A DNA stretch of 64,000 nt from Streptomyces sp. H27-H5 (GCF_026627505.1 NZ_JAPNLK010000010.1:1-64000); one strand, 5' to 3'. Shown: positions 1 to 8,431, counted from the stretch's first letter. A program made the numbers and translations. Notes: generated by a model not told the origin, from the sequence alone.

Positions 1-222
1 CGGATCGCCCTGCTGGCCGCGCACATCCGCGACTACTACACCAGCGACTACGCACTGGTCGTCCTTGGCCTCGTCCCGGATCTGGCGGCCTGGCTCACCG
101 AGCGCTCCGGATTGTCGGCCGCACTAGGCGGACGCACCCGGGCCTACGCCGACGGAACGGCCATTCCGGATGTGGACCTGGGCCACCGCGCTCACAGCTT
201 GCTGACACCGATCCGCGAGTAG
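1..222 (+). CDS. 3' end of an unidentified protein (partial)
   Basis: An open frame enters from the left edge and stops with TAG at 220-222. The 73 visible residues end in ...LLTPIRE. Third positions are almost all G or C, so it is genuine coding sequence. I see no recognisable motif and cannot name the family; the 5' part lies outside the window. It is followed by the leader of whiB7. Confidence 0.6.
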   Translation, partial: RIALLAAHIRDYYTSDYALVVLGLVPDLAAWLTERSGLSAALGGRTRAYADGTAIPDVDLGHRAHSLLTPIRE

Positions 223-411
223 CCTCAACCAGGCGATGGCGGCGCAACCCGACCCCGGCCCACCGTGTGCCGGACCGAAGCCGGGTCGTCCGAGGACCGC
301 TTCCCGCAGGATGCCTGCGCGCTCACACAGCGTCACCAATCCAGCCACGCCCAACCGGCAAAGGACCTGCGACGCGCTGCACTAGTCAACCAAGACGAGG
401 AAGAAACCACC
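223..411 (+). promoter_or_regulatory. whiB7 leader with a candidate upstream ORF
   Basis: This 189-base stretch precedes whiB7. It contains a 24-codon frame (ATG 311-313, TAG 383-385) ending 26 bases before the whiB7 start. In actinobacteria whiB7 is known to be controlled by a long leader with an upstream ORF and conditional termination when ribosomes stall, so this frame is a candidate sensor peptide. Its own ribosome-binding site is weak, no strong terminator hairpin is visible, and the transcription start may lie further left inside the preceding gene. Confidence 0.35.
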
Positions 412-783
412 GTGCAACTCGAAGCGCACGCCCCGTCCGTACCGCAGACCCAAACGATCTCCCCGCCCGCAGTCCCGGAGGACTCCACCTTGACTCCCCT
501 CACCGCGCTGACCGCGCTCGACGACGCCATCGAGAACCTCGGCGTCCCCGTCCCCTGCCGTACCTTCGACCCCGAGGTCTTCTTCGCCGAGTCCCCGGCC
601 GACGTCGAGTACGCCAAGTCGCTCTGCGGCACCTGCCCGCTGGTCGAGGCCTGCCTCGCCGGCGCGAAGGAGCGCCGCGAGCCCTGGGGCGTCTGGGGAG
701 GCGAGCTGTTCGTCCAGGGCGTCGTCGTCGCCCGGAAGCGGCCCCGCGGTCGCCCGCGCAAGAACCCGGTTGTCGCGGCATGA
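412..783 (+). CDS. whiB7: WhiB-family iron-sulfur regulator WhiB7 (WblC)
   Basis: Transcription factor that activates intrinsic antibiotic-resistance genes together with the main sigma factor. The 123-residue product has the four cluster-binding cysteines (Cys49, 72, 75, 81), the GVWGG turn at 93-97, and the RGRPRK AT-hook at 112-117. The AT-hook marks the WhiB7/WblC subclass rather than other Wbl proteins. GTG at 412 is chosen because AGGAAG lies just upstream and the protein then begins MQLEAHAPS, as recalled for orthologues; an in-frame extension to 265 looks like leader. The stop overlaps a possible ATGA start of the next gene. Confidence 0.93.
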   Translation: MQLEAHAPSVPQTQTISPPAVPEDSTLTPLTALTALDDAIENLGVPVPCRTFDPEVFFAESPADVEYAKSLCGTCPLVEACLAGAKERREPWGVWGGELFVQGVVVARKRPRGRPRKNPVVAA

Positions 784-839
784 CCGCCATCGGCACCATC
801 GACCGCCCCCTGACGCGCGACCCCTTGAAGCAGGCCCTC

Positions 840-1112
840 ATGTCCACCCACACCACCACGAGCGAGCAGCCGCACGGCTCCGCCACCGCAGACTTCATCA
901 CCGCAGGCGCGATCACCTCGCGTCAGAACAGGACCCGCGAAATGCAACTCATCCCAGAAGCCATGGCTCGTGCCCATATGGACGACCGCATGCGTGAGGC
1001 GGACGCCGAGCGTCACGCCCTGCGCCTGGTCGCCGCCCGGCGCATGCAGCGCCGAGCCGAGCGCGTTTCGATGCGCGCCCGGCGGGCCCTCGCCATGGCC
1101 GTCATGAACTGA
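840..1112 (+). CDS. Small basic hypothetical protein downstream of whiB7
   Basis: A 90-residue product, Ser/Thr-rich at the N terminus and strongly basic and Arg-rich at the C terminus (many Arg-Arg pairs between about 55 and 85), suggesting a helical nucleic-acid-binding or protein-binding tail. ATG 840 has GAAGCAGG upstream. An in-frame ATG at 780-782 overlaps the whiB7 stop as ATGA and would add 20 residues, implying translational coupling. A strong terminator follows directly, so it is the last gene of the whiB7 transcript. I do not recognise a family. Confidence 0.6.
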   Translation: MSTHTTTSEQPHGSATADFITAGAITSRQNRTREMQLIPEAMARAHMDDRMREADAERHALRLVAARRMQRRAERVSMRARRALAMAVMN

Positions 1113-1129
1113 GCACCGAAGGAACAGCA

Positions 1130-1167
1130 CCCGGGGGGACCGGTCCGAAAGGACCGGTCCCCCCGGG
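1130..1167 (+). terminator. Intrinsic terminator after the whiB7 unit
   Basis: Perfect 17-bp inverted repeat (1130-1146 and 1151-1167) with a GAAA tetraloop, starting 17 bases after the preceding stop. No long T-tract follows, as usual in Streptomyces. Confidence 0.85.
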
Positions 1168-1211
1168 GCGTTGCGGAGCGCGCCCACCCCCGGCGGGGAT
1201 ATCGTCTGCGG

Positions 1212-1418
1212 GTGGACCAGCCGACTCCCCGCCCCACCCCGCCGGGACCCGAGGCCCAGCCCGTCGTCTGCGCGGGGTGCGGTGCCGACGCCCCGGACGG
1301 CGCGCCGCCCACCTGGACCTGCTCCGTGGAGAACGGGACCAGGCAGTACTTCTGCGTCGCATGCGCCCGCGCCAACCTCCGGGCGATCGAAGGCCGGCTC
1401 GACTCCTCCTGGTGGTGA
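1212..1418 (+). CDS. Small zinc-ribbon-like conserved hypothetical protein
   Basis: A 68-residue product with two CxxC pairs (CAGC near residue 20 and CVAC near residue 48), the spacing expected of one zinc-binding knuckle, and a conserved ending EGRLDSSWW. I recall near-identical short proteins in other streptomycetes but no assigned function. The start is GTG 1212. It is convergent with the kinase gene ending at 1501. Confidence 0.7.
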   Translation: MDQPTPRPTPPGPEAQPVVCAGCGADAPDGAPPTWTCSVENGTRQYFCVACARANLRAIEGRLDSSWW

Positions 1419-1500
1419 CCGGCGGCGCCACCCGAGGCCCCGCCGCCCGAAACCCTCCAGCCGAGGCCCCGGCCCCTCCGCCCGGCCACCGCCGGGCGCA

Positions 1501-2910
1501 CTACTTCCCCCGCTCGCCATCCTTCGCGAGGTCCTTCTCGCGATCCGCTCCGCGATCCGCCTCGGGTGCCCGCTCGGGTTCCAGGTCCTCGGGCAGGAAC
1601 CCCGGGAGCCAGGACTCCAGTTCCTCGCGGAGCCGCACCGTCGCACCCAACTGGCACAGCACGCCGAGGGTGCTCAACGTGACCCGGTGGATGAGCAGGT
1701 ACGACGGCGGCAGATTGATCTGTCGTCCCAACTGGTGCGCGGGGGAGCGGGGATCGGCGATCCGTGCCGCCTGGCCGCGCAGCCACGGGCGGGTGAAGGT
1801 GAACTCGTCGGCCTCGACCGGTTCGAGCAGGGGCTCCAGATAGTCGAGCACCGCCTCCGGGTCCAGCTCGATGGACTCCTTCACGAACCCCTCGGCGCGC
1901 AGGTGCTCGTAGACCCCCTCGGCGTCACCGCCCAGCGTCAGCCGCAGCGACCGACCGATGGGCTTGGGCCAGCCACCCGGAAGGCGATCGACCGTCCCGA
2001 AGTCCAGTACGCCCAACCGCATCCGGCCGTCCTCGCCCGCTATCAGCCGGAAGTTCCCGGGATGCGGATCGGCGTGCAACAGCCCGGTGCGCGCCGGCCC
2101 GGAGAAGAGGAACCGGGCCAGCAACTGCCCGGCACGGTCCCGCTCCTCCTGCGTGCCGTCCGCTATCACCTCCGACAGCGGGGTCCCGTCCATCCACTCG
2201 GTCACCAGCACCTCGTCGCCCTGGTGCACGACGTCCGGCACGACCACGTCCTCGTCGCCGTCGAAGGCGTCCGCGTGCGTCCGCTGCGCCTCGGCCTCCA
2301 GCTCGTAGTCCAACTCCTCCGAGACCCGGTCACGCAGTTCGGTGATCAGCGGCTTGATGTCCATGCCCGGAATCAGCGGCCCCAACAGCCCCGCGAACCG
2401 GCTCAGTTGCCTGAGATCCGACAGCAACGCCTCGCCGGCTCCCGGGTACTGCACCTTCACCGCCACCTGACGGCCGTCGTGCCACACCGCACGGTGCACC
2501 TGACCGATCGAGGCGGCCGCCGCGGGCGTGTCCTCGAACTCCTCGAACAAGTCGCGCCAGTCCTCGCCGAGCCGCTCCGCGAGCACCTGGTGCACCCGGG
2601 CCGCCGGCAGCGGCGGGGCCGCCTCCTGGAGCTTGGTGAGCGCCGCCCGGTAGGGGCCGGCGATCTCCTCGGGCAGGGCCGACTCGAAGACGGACAGGGC
2701 CTGACCGAACTTCATCGCCCCGCCCTTCAGCTCGCCGAGCGTCCGGAACAGCTGATCGGCGGTGCGCTGCTGGAGCTCCCGCGCGACGATCTCCGCCGAC
2801 TTGCCCCCGATCCGCTTTCCCAGCCCCCAGGTGGCCCGACCCGCGAAGCCCAGTGGCAGCGCGGCCAGCTTGACGGTACGAGTGACCGCCTTCCGGGGAA
2901 GATCAGACAT
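1501..2910 (-). CDS. ABC1/UbiB-family atypical kinase (AarF-like)
   Basis: A 469-residue member of the ABC1 (ADCK/UbiB) atypical protein-kinase-like family, whose members are linked to quinone or lipid metabolism. Visible landmarks are the KxGQ motif (KFGQ, 67-70), the alanine-rich nucleotide loop (about 130-135), the VAVKVQYPG lysine strand (Lys152), the catalytic HADPHPGN (279-286), and the metal-binding DFG (303-305). The C-terminal about 25 residues are charged and low in complexity. The start is ATG 2910. Its substrate cannot be inferred; Streptomyces uses menaquinone, so a literal ubiquinone role is excluded. Confidence 0.85.
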   Translation of the reverse strand: MSDLPRKAVTRTVKLAALPLGFAGRATWGLGKRIGGKSAEIVARELQQRTADQLFRTLGELKGGAMKFGQALSVFESALPEEIAGPYRAALTKLQEAAPPLPAARVHQVLAERLGEDWRDLFEEFEDTPAAAASIGQVHRAVWHDGRQVAVKVQYPGAGEALLSDLRQLSRFAGLLGPLIPGMDIKPLITELRDRVSEELDYELEAEAQRTHADAFDGDEDVVVPDVVHQGDEVLVTEWMDGTPLSEVIADGTQEERDRAGQLLARFLFSGPARTGLLHADPHPGNFRLIAGEDGRMRLGVLDFGTVDRLPGGWPKPIGRSLRLTLGGDAEGVYEHLRAEGFVKESIELDPEAVLDYLEPLLEPVEADEFTFTRPWLRGQAARIADPRSPAHQLGRQINLPPSYLLIHRVTLSTLGVLCQLGATVRLREELESWLPGFLPEDLEPERAPEADRGADREKDLAKDGERGK

Positions 2911-3012
2911 ACGCCCCTCCAGTTCCCAGACAGCCGTGCCGCGAGCGGCGGTTCAGGGGCGCGCCCCCTGAGGCAGACCAAACGCATCCTGTCATGACCC
3001 CCCGCGGCCTCC

Positions 3013-4173
3013 TCAGCCCGATCCTCCCCGCCCCCTTCCCGACACGGCCACACCGCCCCGGCCGGCGCCCGCCGTCGTCGGCGTCGCCTCCGCGACCCCG
3101 GCGGCGGAGCACGGGCAGTCCACATGAGGGCGAACCTCGGAGGGCTCCCAGCTCAGGCCCGGTAACGCGGCCTCCCATCGGGCTCCCGTCGAGGCGGGCA
3201 GACGTCCGTCGAGGAAGGACAGGGCGTGCCCGGCCGCCAACCCCGCCACCGCCGAGGCCAACCCCAGGTCGCAGGCCGCCGTGGCGCGCCTGCGATGCGC
3301 CGACCGCCACTGCACCAGCATCCTGGGCCAGGCCGGATCCCGATCGATCCGGTCGCGTTCCATGCAGCCCGCGCAGGCCGTGGCCCCCGGCAGCACCAGC
3401 GGCCCGACCAGCCCCGTGCCCTCCAACACCCCCGCGTACAGATGCGGGGTGCCCGTGGCCACCCAGTCCGCGGCCGTCTCCGGATCGGGGGCCCACGCCT
3501 GGAGCCCGTCCCGGGGAGCGACGACCACCAGGGAAAGCGCCGGCTCCGGCCCCTCCGCCTCCCCGGCGCGGGGAGCGCGCCCCGGGGCAGCCGCCCGCAC
3601 GAGCGCCCCCGCGGCCTCCGCCCGCAACCGGCCCACACTCCCGGACCCCAACCCGCCCGGCGCCACATCGGCCGGCTGGACCCGACCCCCGTCGAGGACC
3701 TCGACCCGCCCCACCCCGGCCCCCGCGAGCACGGCCGCGATCACCGCGCCCACCCGCCCGCTCCCGCGCACCTGGACCCGTATCGCCCGCCGGGCCGCGA
3801 CCGCCCGCAAGTCCCCACCCGGCTCCCGACGCACCAGCGAGAGCGAGGCGAGATCGGGCCCGAGCCGCTCCAGGCTCTCGGGCCTCCGACGCACCGCCTG
3901 GGCCCGGGGCCCACCCACGGTCGCGTCGTCCAACAGCCCGGCCCCCGCCAACCGTCGGATCAACTCGTCCACCCGACCCTCCGACAACCCCATCGCCGCG
4001 CCCTCCGCACGCAGCAGATCGATCCCCCGTGTCCCGTCGATCCGGTCCATGAACGCCCCGGTGGCCGTGTCCACCGGGCCGAGCACCACCGCATGCGCGG
4101 GAGTCACCCCGAACTGCACCGTCTGTAGATCCCGCCAGGCCCTCGCCAGCGCCGGCTTCACCTTCGGATACAT
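3013..4173 (-). CDS. ThiF/E1-like protein (TOMM cyclodehydratase leader-binding-like)
   Basis: A 386-residue protein beginning MYPKVKPALARAW, with a winged-helix-like N-terminal part, then a Rossmann segment containing GSGRVG (about 137-142), and zinc-type cysteine pairs (CAGCMERDR near 275, CPCS near 354). This is the architecture of E1-like ThiF proteins and of the leader-peptide-binding partner of azoline cyclodehydratases. No precursor peptide or YcaO gene is nearby, so a RiPP role is not supported here. ATG 4173 is chosen because GAGGGG precedes it; the open frame extends 63 codons further into repeat-like DNA. Confidence 0.7.
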   Translation of the reverse strand: MYPKVKPALARAWRDLQTVQFGVTPAHAVVLGPVDTATGAFMDRIDGTRGIDLLRAEGAAMGLSEGRVDELIRRLAGAGLLDDATVGGPRAQAVRRRPESLERLGPDLASLSLVRREPGGDLRAVAARRAIRVQVRGSGRVGAVIAAVLAGAGVGRVEVLDGGRVQPADVAPGGLGSGSVGRLRAEAAGALVRAAAPGRAPRAGEAEGPEPALSLVVVAPRDGLQAWAPDPETAADWVATGTPHLYAGVLEGTGLVGPLVLPGATACAGCMERDRIDRDPAWPRMLVQWRSAHRRRATAACDLGLASAVAGLAAGHALSFLDGRLPASTGARWEAALPGLSWEPSEVRPHVDCPCSAAGVAEATPTTAGAGRGGVAVSGRGRGGSG

Positions 4174-4508
4174 GGCCGTCCCCTCGTTTCCGTCCCCGAG
4201 CCCCGAGCCCCGAGGCTCCCGATTCGCCGAGGCCCGAGCCCCCCGATTCCGCGAGCACCCGAGCCCCGGGGTCCCCGAAAGCCCCCGAAGCGGTCTTCCG
4301 CCTCCGTCCGCAACAACATTGCCCGTCCCCGGGAATCGGTGCGTGAGTTTGTCCACAGGCAAGGGGTATTAGGCATATGAGATGGAGAAAAGGGGTGTTC
4401 ATGCGCGTAAGGGGCGCAGAGGGCGTTTCTGATATCGACGGCGAATCGATCATGTTCGAAGCGCGGACGAGCGGGACTTCCGCCATGACGAGCGGGTACC
4501 GTGCTGGC
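4174..4508. other. Divergent intergenic region with C-rich imperfect repeats
   Basis: 335 bases between two divergent genes. Positions about 4194-4290 contain several imperfect copies of CCGAGCCCC separated by CCGATTC-like spacers. The part from 4377 onward is open in frame with the metallopeptidase gene, with a good GGAGAAAAGGGG site before ATG 4401, but its codons have clearly less G/C in third position than the downstream gene. It is treated as leader, not coding sequence. Confidence 0.5.
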
Positions 4509-5048
4509 GTGTCCGCCGATCCCTCGCAGCGCGCCGTCGAAGTCCGCCGGAGCGCGCGCCGCCGCAGGACCGTTTCCGCATACCGTGAGGGTGACCGGAC
4601 GGTCGTCCTGATCCCTGCCCGGATGTCGGAGGCGGAGGAGCAGCGCTGGGTGGGCGTCATGCTCGACAAGCTCGCCGCCCAGGAAAGCAAACGCACCCTC
4701 GGCGACACGGAACTGACCGAACGCGCCGAGCGTTTGTCCGAGCAGTACTTCGACGGCCGCGCCCGCCCCCGCTCGGTCCGTTGGGTCACCAACCAGAACA
4801 CCCGCTGGGGTTCCTGCACCCCCGCCGAGGGCAGCATCCGCCTCTCCCACCGCCTCCAGGGCATGCCCGAGTACGTCGTCGACTACGTACTGCTGCACGA
4901 GCTGGCGCACCTCCTCGTCCCCGGTCACGGCCCGCGCTTCTGGCACCTGCTGGAGGCGTACCCGAAGACCGAACGGGCCCGCGGATACCTGGAGGGAGTG
5001 GTCGCGGCCGAGCGCCTTCCCGCGGTTCCCGGAGCGCGGGACGAATGA
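4509..5048 (+). CDS. YgjP-type (DUF45/M48-like) zinc metallopeptidase
   Basis: A 179-residue putative zinc hydrolase. HELAH at 130-134 with a third ligand His140 (HELAHxxxxxH) forms a zincin site, and NTRWGSC (98-104) is the signature of the YgjP/DUF45 family. There is no signal peptide, so it is cytoplasmic. GTG 4509 matches the start I recall for homologues and gives consistent codon usage. Alternatives in frame are ATG 4485 and ATG 4401. Substrate unknown. Confidence 0.8.
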   Translation: MSADPSQRAVEVRRSARRRRTVSAYREGDRTVVLIPARMSEAEEQRWVGVMLDKLAAQESKRTLGDTELTERAERLSEQYFDGRARPRSVRWVTNQNTRWGSCTPAEGSIRLSHRLQGMPEYVVDYVLLHELAHLLVPGHGPRFWHLLEAYPKTERARGYLEGVVAAERLPAVPGARDE

Positions 5049-5183
5049 TCATGGCGTGACAGGGCGTGATGTGTACCGGGTCGGTACCGACTTGGCTGGA
5101 TGTCGGCGGAAGCCGTTAGCCTGAGCGGCAGCCGTTAGCCTGCGGCACTGCATTCACAGTCGGGATGGGGGACGGTCGGACGT

Positions 5184-6851
5184 ATGGCCAGGGAATTCCA
5201 ACGCGGCCACAAGGCCAAGATCAGCGATCTGACAGCGGGCACCGATCTGTACGTGGGCGTCCAGATCGCCGGGCCCGGGCTTGCCATCGACATCAGTTGC
5301 TTCGGCCTCGATGCGAACGAGCAGCTCTCGGACGATCGCTACTTCGTTTTCTACAACCAGCCGAAGTCGCCGGAAGAGTCCATTCAGCAGCTCGGCACGC
5401 AAGCGGGCGACAGCGAATCCTTCCGGGTGACTCTCGACCGGATCCCGCAGAACATCCACAAGCTGTCCTTCGCCGCCTCCATCGACGGCCCCGGGCAGAT
5501 GTCGCAGATCGGCCCGGGCTACATCCGGATCGTGGCCGGCGGTGAGGAAGTCGTCCGCTACTCGTTCACGGGCGCGGAATTCAGCACCGAACGCGCCCTG
5601 ATGATCGGCGATTTCTACCTCAAGGACGTGTGGCGCTTCGCCGCCGTCGGACAGGGCTTCGACGGCGGACTCGCCGCACTGCTGAAGAACTTCGGCGGCG
5701 AGGTGGCCGAGGACGAGGAGCCGCAGCAGCAGGCCCCGGCCCAGCCCGCGGGCACGCCCGGGTTCGCCCCGCCGCCGCAGGCGCAGGCCCCCGCGCCCGC
5801 CTTCGGTGCTCCCGCCCAGGCCCTGGCACCCGCACCCGCCCAGGCTCCCGCCCCCGCGCCGTCGTTCGGCACCCCGGCCGGCGCCCCGCAGCAGCCGGTG
5901 CACTCGGCCCCGACGATGGTCGGACCCCTCACGACGCAGCCCACCGCGCCGTACGGTCAGCCGCCCCACCCCCCGCAGCAGCCCGGAACCCCCTCGTACG
6001 GTCAGGTCCCGGGACAGCAGCCCGGCTACGGCGCCCAGGTGCCGCCGCCGGCCCCTGCCCCCGCTCCCTACGGGCAGCAGCCCTCGTACGGCCAGGTCCC
6101 CGGACAGCAGGCACCCCCGTACGGCGGTCAGCCGGCCTTCGGTCAGCAGCCGCCCCAGTACGCGCAGCAGCCCCAGCCGGCCGCCGCCGGACACGGCCTC
6201 GCCGCCGCGCTCCAGCCGTACAAGGAAGCCCCCACCGGCACCCGCTGGACCCCGCAGAACCAGCAGCTCATGCGGGTGGACCTGTCCATGGGCGGCCAGG
6301 CCGTCCTCGCCCGTCAGGGCAGCATGGTGCTCTACCAGGGCAAGGTCGACTTCAGCTACAAGGGAGCCGGGTTCGCCGGCCGCATCGTCGGCAACGCCAC
6401 CGGCCAGGAGATGCAGCTGATGCGCTGCACCGGTCGCGGCCAGGTCTTCCTCGCCGAGAACGGCGCCCACCTGCACGCCATCGAGCTCCAGGGCGACGGC
6501 ATCTGCGTCTCCGCGGAGAACGTCCTCGCCTTCGACGAGTCCCTCCAGCACGAGGTCCGTCGCATCGAGGGCCACGGCATCCCCGGCGGCGCCCTGTTCA
6601 CGATGCAGTTCCAGGGCAGCGGCACGGTGATCGTCAAGACGCAGGGCGTCCCGGTCGTCCTGCCCGTCACCCCGACCACCTTCGCGGACAGCAACGCCAT
6701 CGTCGCCTGGTCCGCCGCCTCGCAGGTGATCATCTCCAGCCAGGTCCGGCTGCGCCGCACCGCCTATCCGGGCCACAGCGGGGAGACCGTGAACCTCCAG
6801 TTCCGCGGCGCACCCGGCAACTTCATCGTCGTCCAGCCGTACGAGGTCTGA
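5184..6851 (+). CDS. TerD-AIM24 fusion protein
   Basis: A 555-residue two-domain protein. Residues 1 to about 185 are a TerD/CABP domain of the tellurite-resistance family (calcium-binding style core, IDISCFGLDANEQLSDDRY). About 185-345 is a long linker rich in Pro, Ala, Gln, Gly and Tyr with repeated SYGQVPGQQ-like units. About 345-555 is an AIM24-type beta-roll domain. It is first of three genes carrying AIM24 domains, the next starting 11 bases downstream. TerD proteins act in stress-linked membrane-associated complexes; what the AIM24 fusion does is unknown. The start is ATG 5184. Confidence 0.85.
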   Translation: MAREFQRGHKAKISDLTAGTDLYVGVQIAGPGLAIDISCFGLDANEQLSDDRYFVFYNQPKSPEESIQQLGTQAGDSESFRVTLDRIPQNIHKLSFAASIDGPGQMSQIGPGYIRIVAGGEEVVRYSFTGAEFSTERALMIGDFYLKDVWRFAAVGQGFDGGLAALLKNFGGEVAEDEEPQQQAPAQPAGTPGFAPPPQAQAPAPAFGAPAQALAPAPAQAPAPAPSFGTPAGAPQQPVHSAPTMVGPLTTQPTAPYGQPPHPPQQPGTPSYGQVPGQQPGYGAQVPPPAPAPAPYGQQPSYGQVPGQQAPPYGGQPAFGQQPPQYAQQPQPAAAGHGLAAALQPYKEAPTGTRWTPQNQQLMRVDLSMGGQAVLARQGSMVLYQGKVDFSYKGAGFAGRIVGNATGQEMQLMRCTGRGQVFLAENGAHLHAIELQGDGICVSAENVLAFDESLQHEVRRIEGHGIPGGALFTMQFQGSGTVIVKTQGVPVVLPVTPTTFADSNAIVAWSAASQVIISSQVRLRRTAYPGHSGETVNLQFRGAPGNFIVVQPYEV

Positions 6852-6862
6852 GGGAGCCCGTC

Positions 6863-7552
6863 ATGAACGCCATGAACCAGCAACTCGCGGGATACGCCCC
6901 GACCCCCGTCACGGCCCGCATGGAGAACCACGGTCGAGCCATGCTCAAGGTCGCCATGCAGAGCGGCCAGGACCTGTTCGCGCGCACCGGATCGATGGTC
7001 GCGTACGAGGGCTTCGTCCAGTACGAGCCCAACCCGCCCGCCGTCCGCCAGATGGCCTCGCAGTGGATCACCGGCGAGGGCGCCCCGCTGATGAAGTGCA
7101 CCGGCGACGGTCTGCTCTACCTCGCCGACTACGGCGCGGACGTCGTCGTCATCAACCTGAACAACGACGCCCTCTCCGTCAACGGCACCAACCTGCTCGC
7201 GTTCGACGCCCACCTCCAGTGGGGCGTCGAGCGGGTCAAGGGCATGGCCAAGTTCGCCGGCCAGGGCCTGTTCAACGTGCAGGTCTCCGGCACCGGCTGG
7301 GTGGCCATCACCTCCCGCGGCACCCCGATCGTCGTCGACTGCGGTCGCGGCGACGACGAGACGTACGTGGACCCCGACGCGCTCGTCGCCTGGTCCCCGA
7401 ACCTGAAGGTCAAGGGGAAGCGCAGCTTCAAGGCCTCGTCGATGATCGGCCGGGGCAGCGGTGAGGCCTACCAGATGGCCTTCTCCGGCCAGGGAATCGT
7501 CGTGGTACAGCCCAGCGAGGACAGCACCGACCGGCTCCGGACCCGGGGCTGA
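6863..7552 (+). CDS. AIM24 family protein
   Basis: A 229-residue single-domain AIM24 protein (homologue of the altered-inheritance-of-mitochondria-24 fold, a beta-rich trimer-like barrel). It aligns by eye with the C-terminal part of the preceding TerD fusion: RTGSMVAYEGFV, MKCTGDGLLYLADYGA, NGTNLLAFD and DALVAWSPNLKVKGK match the equivalent blocks. It is 11 bases from the upstream gene and 17 from the next, so one transcript is likely. The start is ATG 6863 with AGGGAG upstream. Confidence 0.85.
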   Translation: MNAMNQQLAGYAPTPVTARMENHGRAMLKVAMQSGQDLFARTGSMVAYEGFVQYEPNPPAVRQMASQWITGEGAPLMKCTGDGLLYLADYGADVVVINLNNDALSVNGTNLLAFDAHLQWGVERVKGMAKFAGQGLFNVQVSGTGWVAITSRGTPIVVDCGRGDDETYVDPDALVAWSPNLKVKGKRSFKASSMIGRGSGEAYQMAFSGQGIVVVQPSEDSTDRLRTRG

Positions 7553-7569
7553 GGGGGAGCGGACACATC

Positions 7570-8325
7570 ATGCAGAGCGCACTTTTCGCCCACGCCGAGA
7601 CGCAGTCCGAGGAGCGGTACACCGTCCAGAACCCGCAACTCCTGCGGGTCTCCCTGAGCGGCACCGACGACGTCCTCGCCCGCAAGGGCGCGATGGTCGC
7701 CTACCAGGGGATCGTCGACTTCGACGGCGAGTACCAGAGCACCACCCAGCGCACCGCCCGCGCCCGCACCGGCGAGGGCCTGGACCTGATGCGCTGCTCC
7801 GGACAGGGCACGGTCTACCTGGCCAACCTGGCCCAGTACGTGCACGTCGTGGACGTGGACCGGGACGGTCTCACCGTCGACAGCAGCTACGTGCTGGCGC
7901 TGGACTCCACCCTGCACACCGAGGCCATCGCGGTGGACAGCCAGTACGGGATCTCCGGCTCCGGCAAGTACCAGCTCAACATCAGCGGCCGCGGCAAGGT
8001 CGCCCTGATGACCTCCGGCCAGCCGCTGATGATGCAGGTCACGCCCGACAAGTACGTCAACGCGGACGCCGACGCGATCGTCGCCTGGTCCACCTCGCTG
8101 CGGGTGCAGATGCAGGCCCAGACGCACTCCACCGGAGTCTGGCGGCGCCGCGGCAACACCGGCGAGGGCTGGGAACTCAGCTTCCTCGGCACCGGCTTCG
8201 CCCTCGTGCAGCCCAGCGAGGCACTGCCGCCGCAGAACGCCCAGATCGGTCAGGGCGCCGCGGCCCAGTTCGGCATGGGCCAGCAGGGCGCCCACAGCCA
8301 GAACCAGAACAACGCCTGGAACTGA
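7570..8325 (+). CDS. AIM24 family protein
   Basis: The third AIM24 domain in a row, 251 residues, with matching blocks (ARKGAMVAYQGIVDF, MRCSGQGTVYLANLAQ, ADAIVAWSTSLRVQ) and a short Gln/Asn-rich tail ending QNQNNAWN. Three tandem paralogues suggest assembly of a hetero-oligomer, which is inference. The start is ATG 7570 after GGGGGAGC. A hairpin terminator follows the stop. Confidence 0.85.
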   Translation: MQSALFAHAETQSEERYTVQNPQLLRVSLSGTDDVLARKGAMVAYQGIVDFDGEYQSTTQRTARARTGEGLDLMRCSGQGTVYLANLAQYVHVVDVDRDGLTVDSSYVLALDSTLHTEAIAVDSQYGISGSGKYQLNISGRGKVALMTSGQPLMMQVTPDKYVNADADAIVAWSTSLRVQMQAQTHSTGVWRRRGNTGEGWELSFLGTGFALVQPSEALPPQNAQIGQGAAAQFGMGQQGAHSQNQNNAWN

Positions 8326-8378
8326 TCCGAGCCACGGCACGGCGCGCGAGAGCGGCGCGGTACACCACGCCTGACGCC

Positions 8379-8412
8379 GCAAGGGGCGGGTCCCGAGGGA
8401 CCCGCCCCTTGC
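8379..8412. terminator. Bidirectional terminator between convergent genes
   Basis: A 16-bp inverted repeat (arms 8379-8394 and 8397-8412) between the AIM24 gene and the convergent NUDIX gene. Confidence 0.8.
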
Positions 8413-8431
8413 GCATGCCCTCCCGGCCGTC

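Noticed and set aside
2903-4864. 653-residue minus-strand frame
   Set aside because: Shadow of the ThiF-like and metallopeptidase genes in a Gly/Arg-rich frame without domain signatures; wrong-frame codon bias.
5154-6776. 540-residue antisense frame over the TerD-AIM24 gene
   Set aside because: Low-complexity Gly/Leu/Arg/Asp composition typical of high-GC antisense frames; the sense strand has clear domains.
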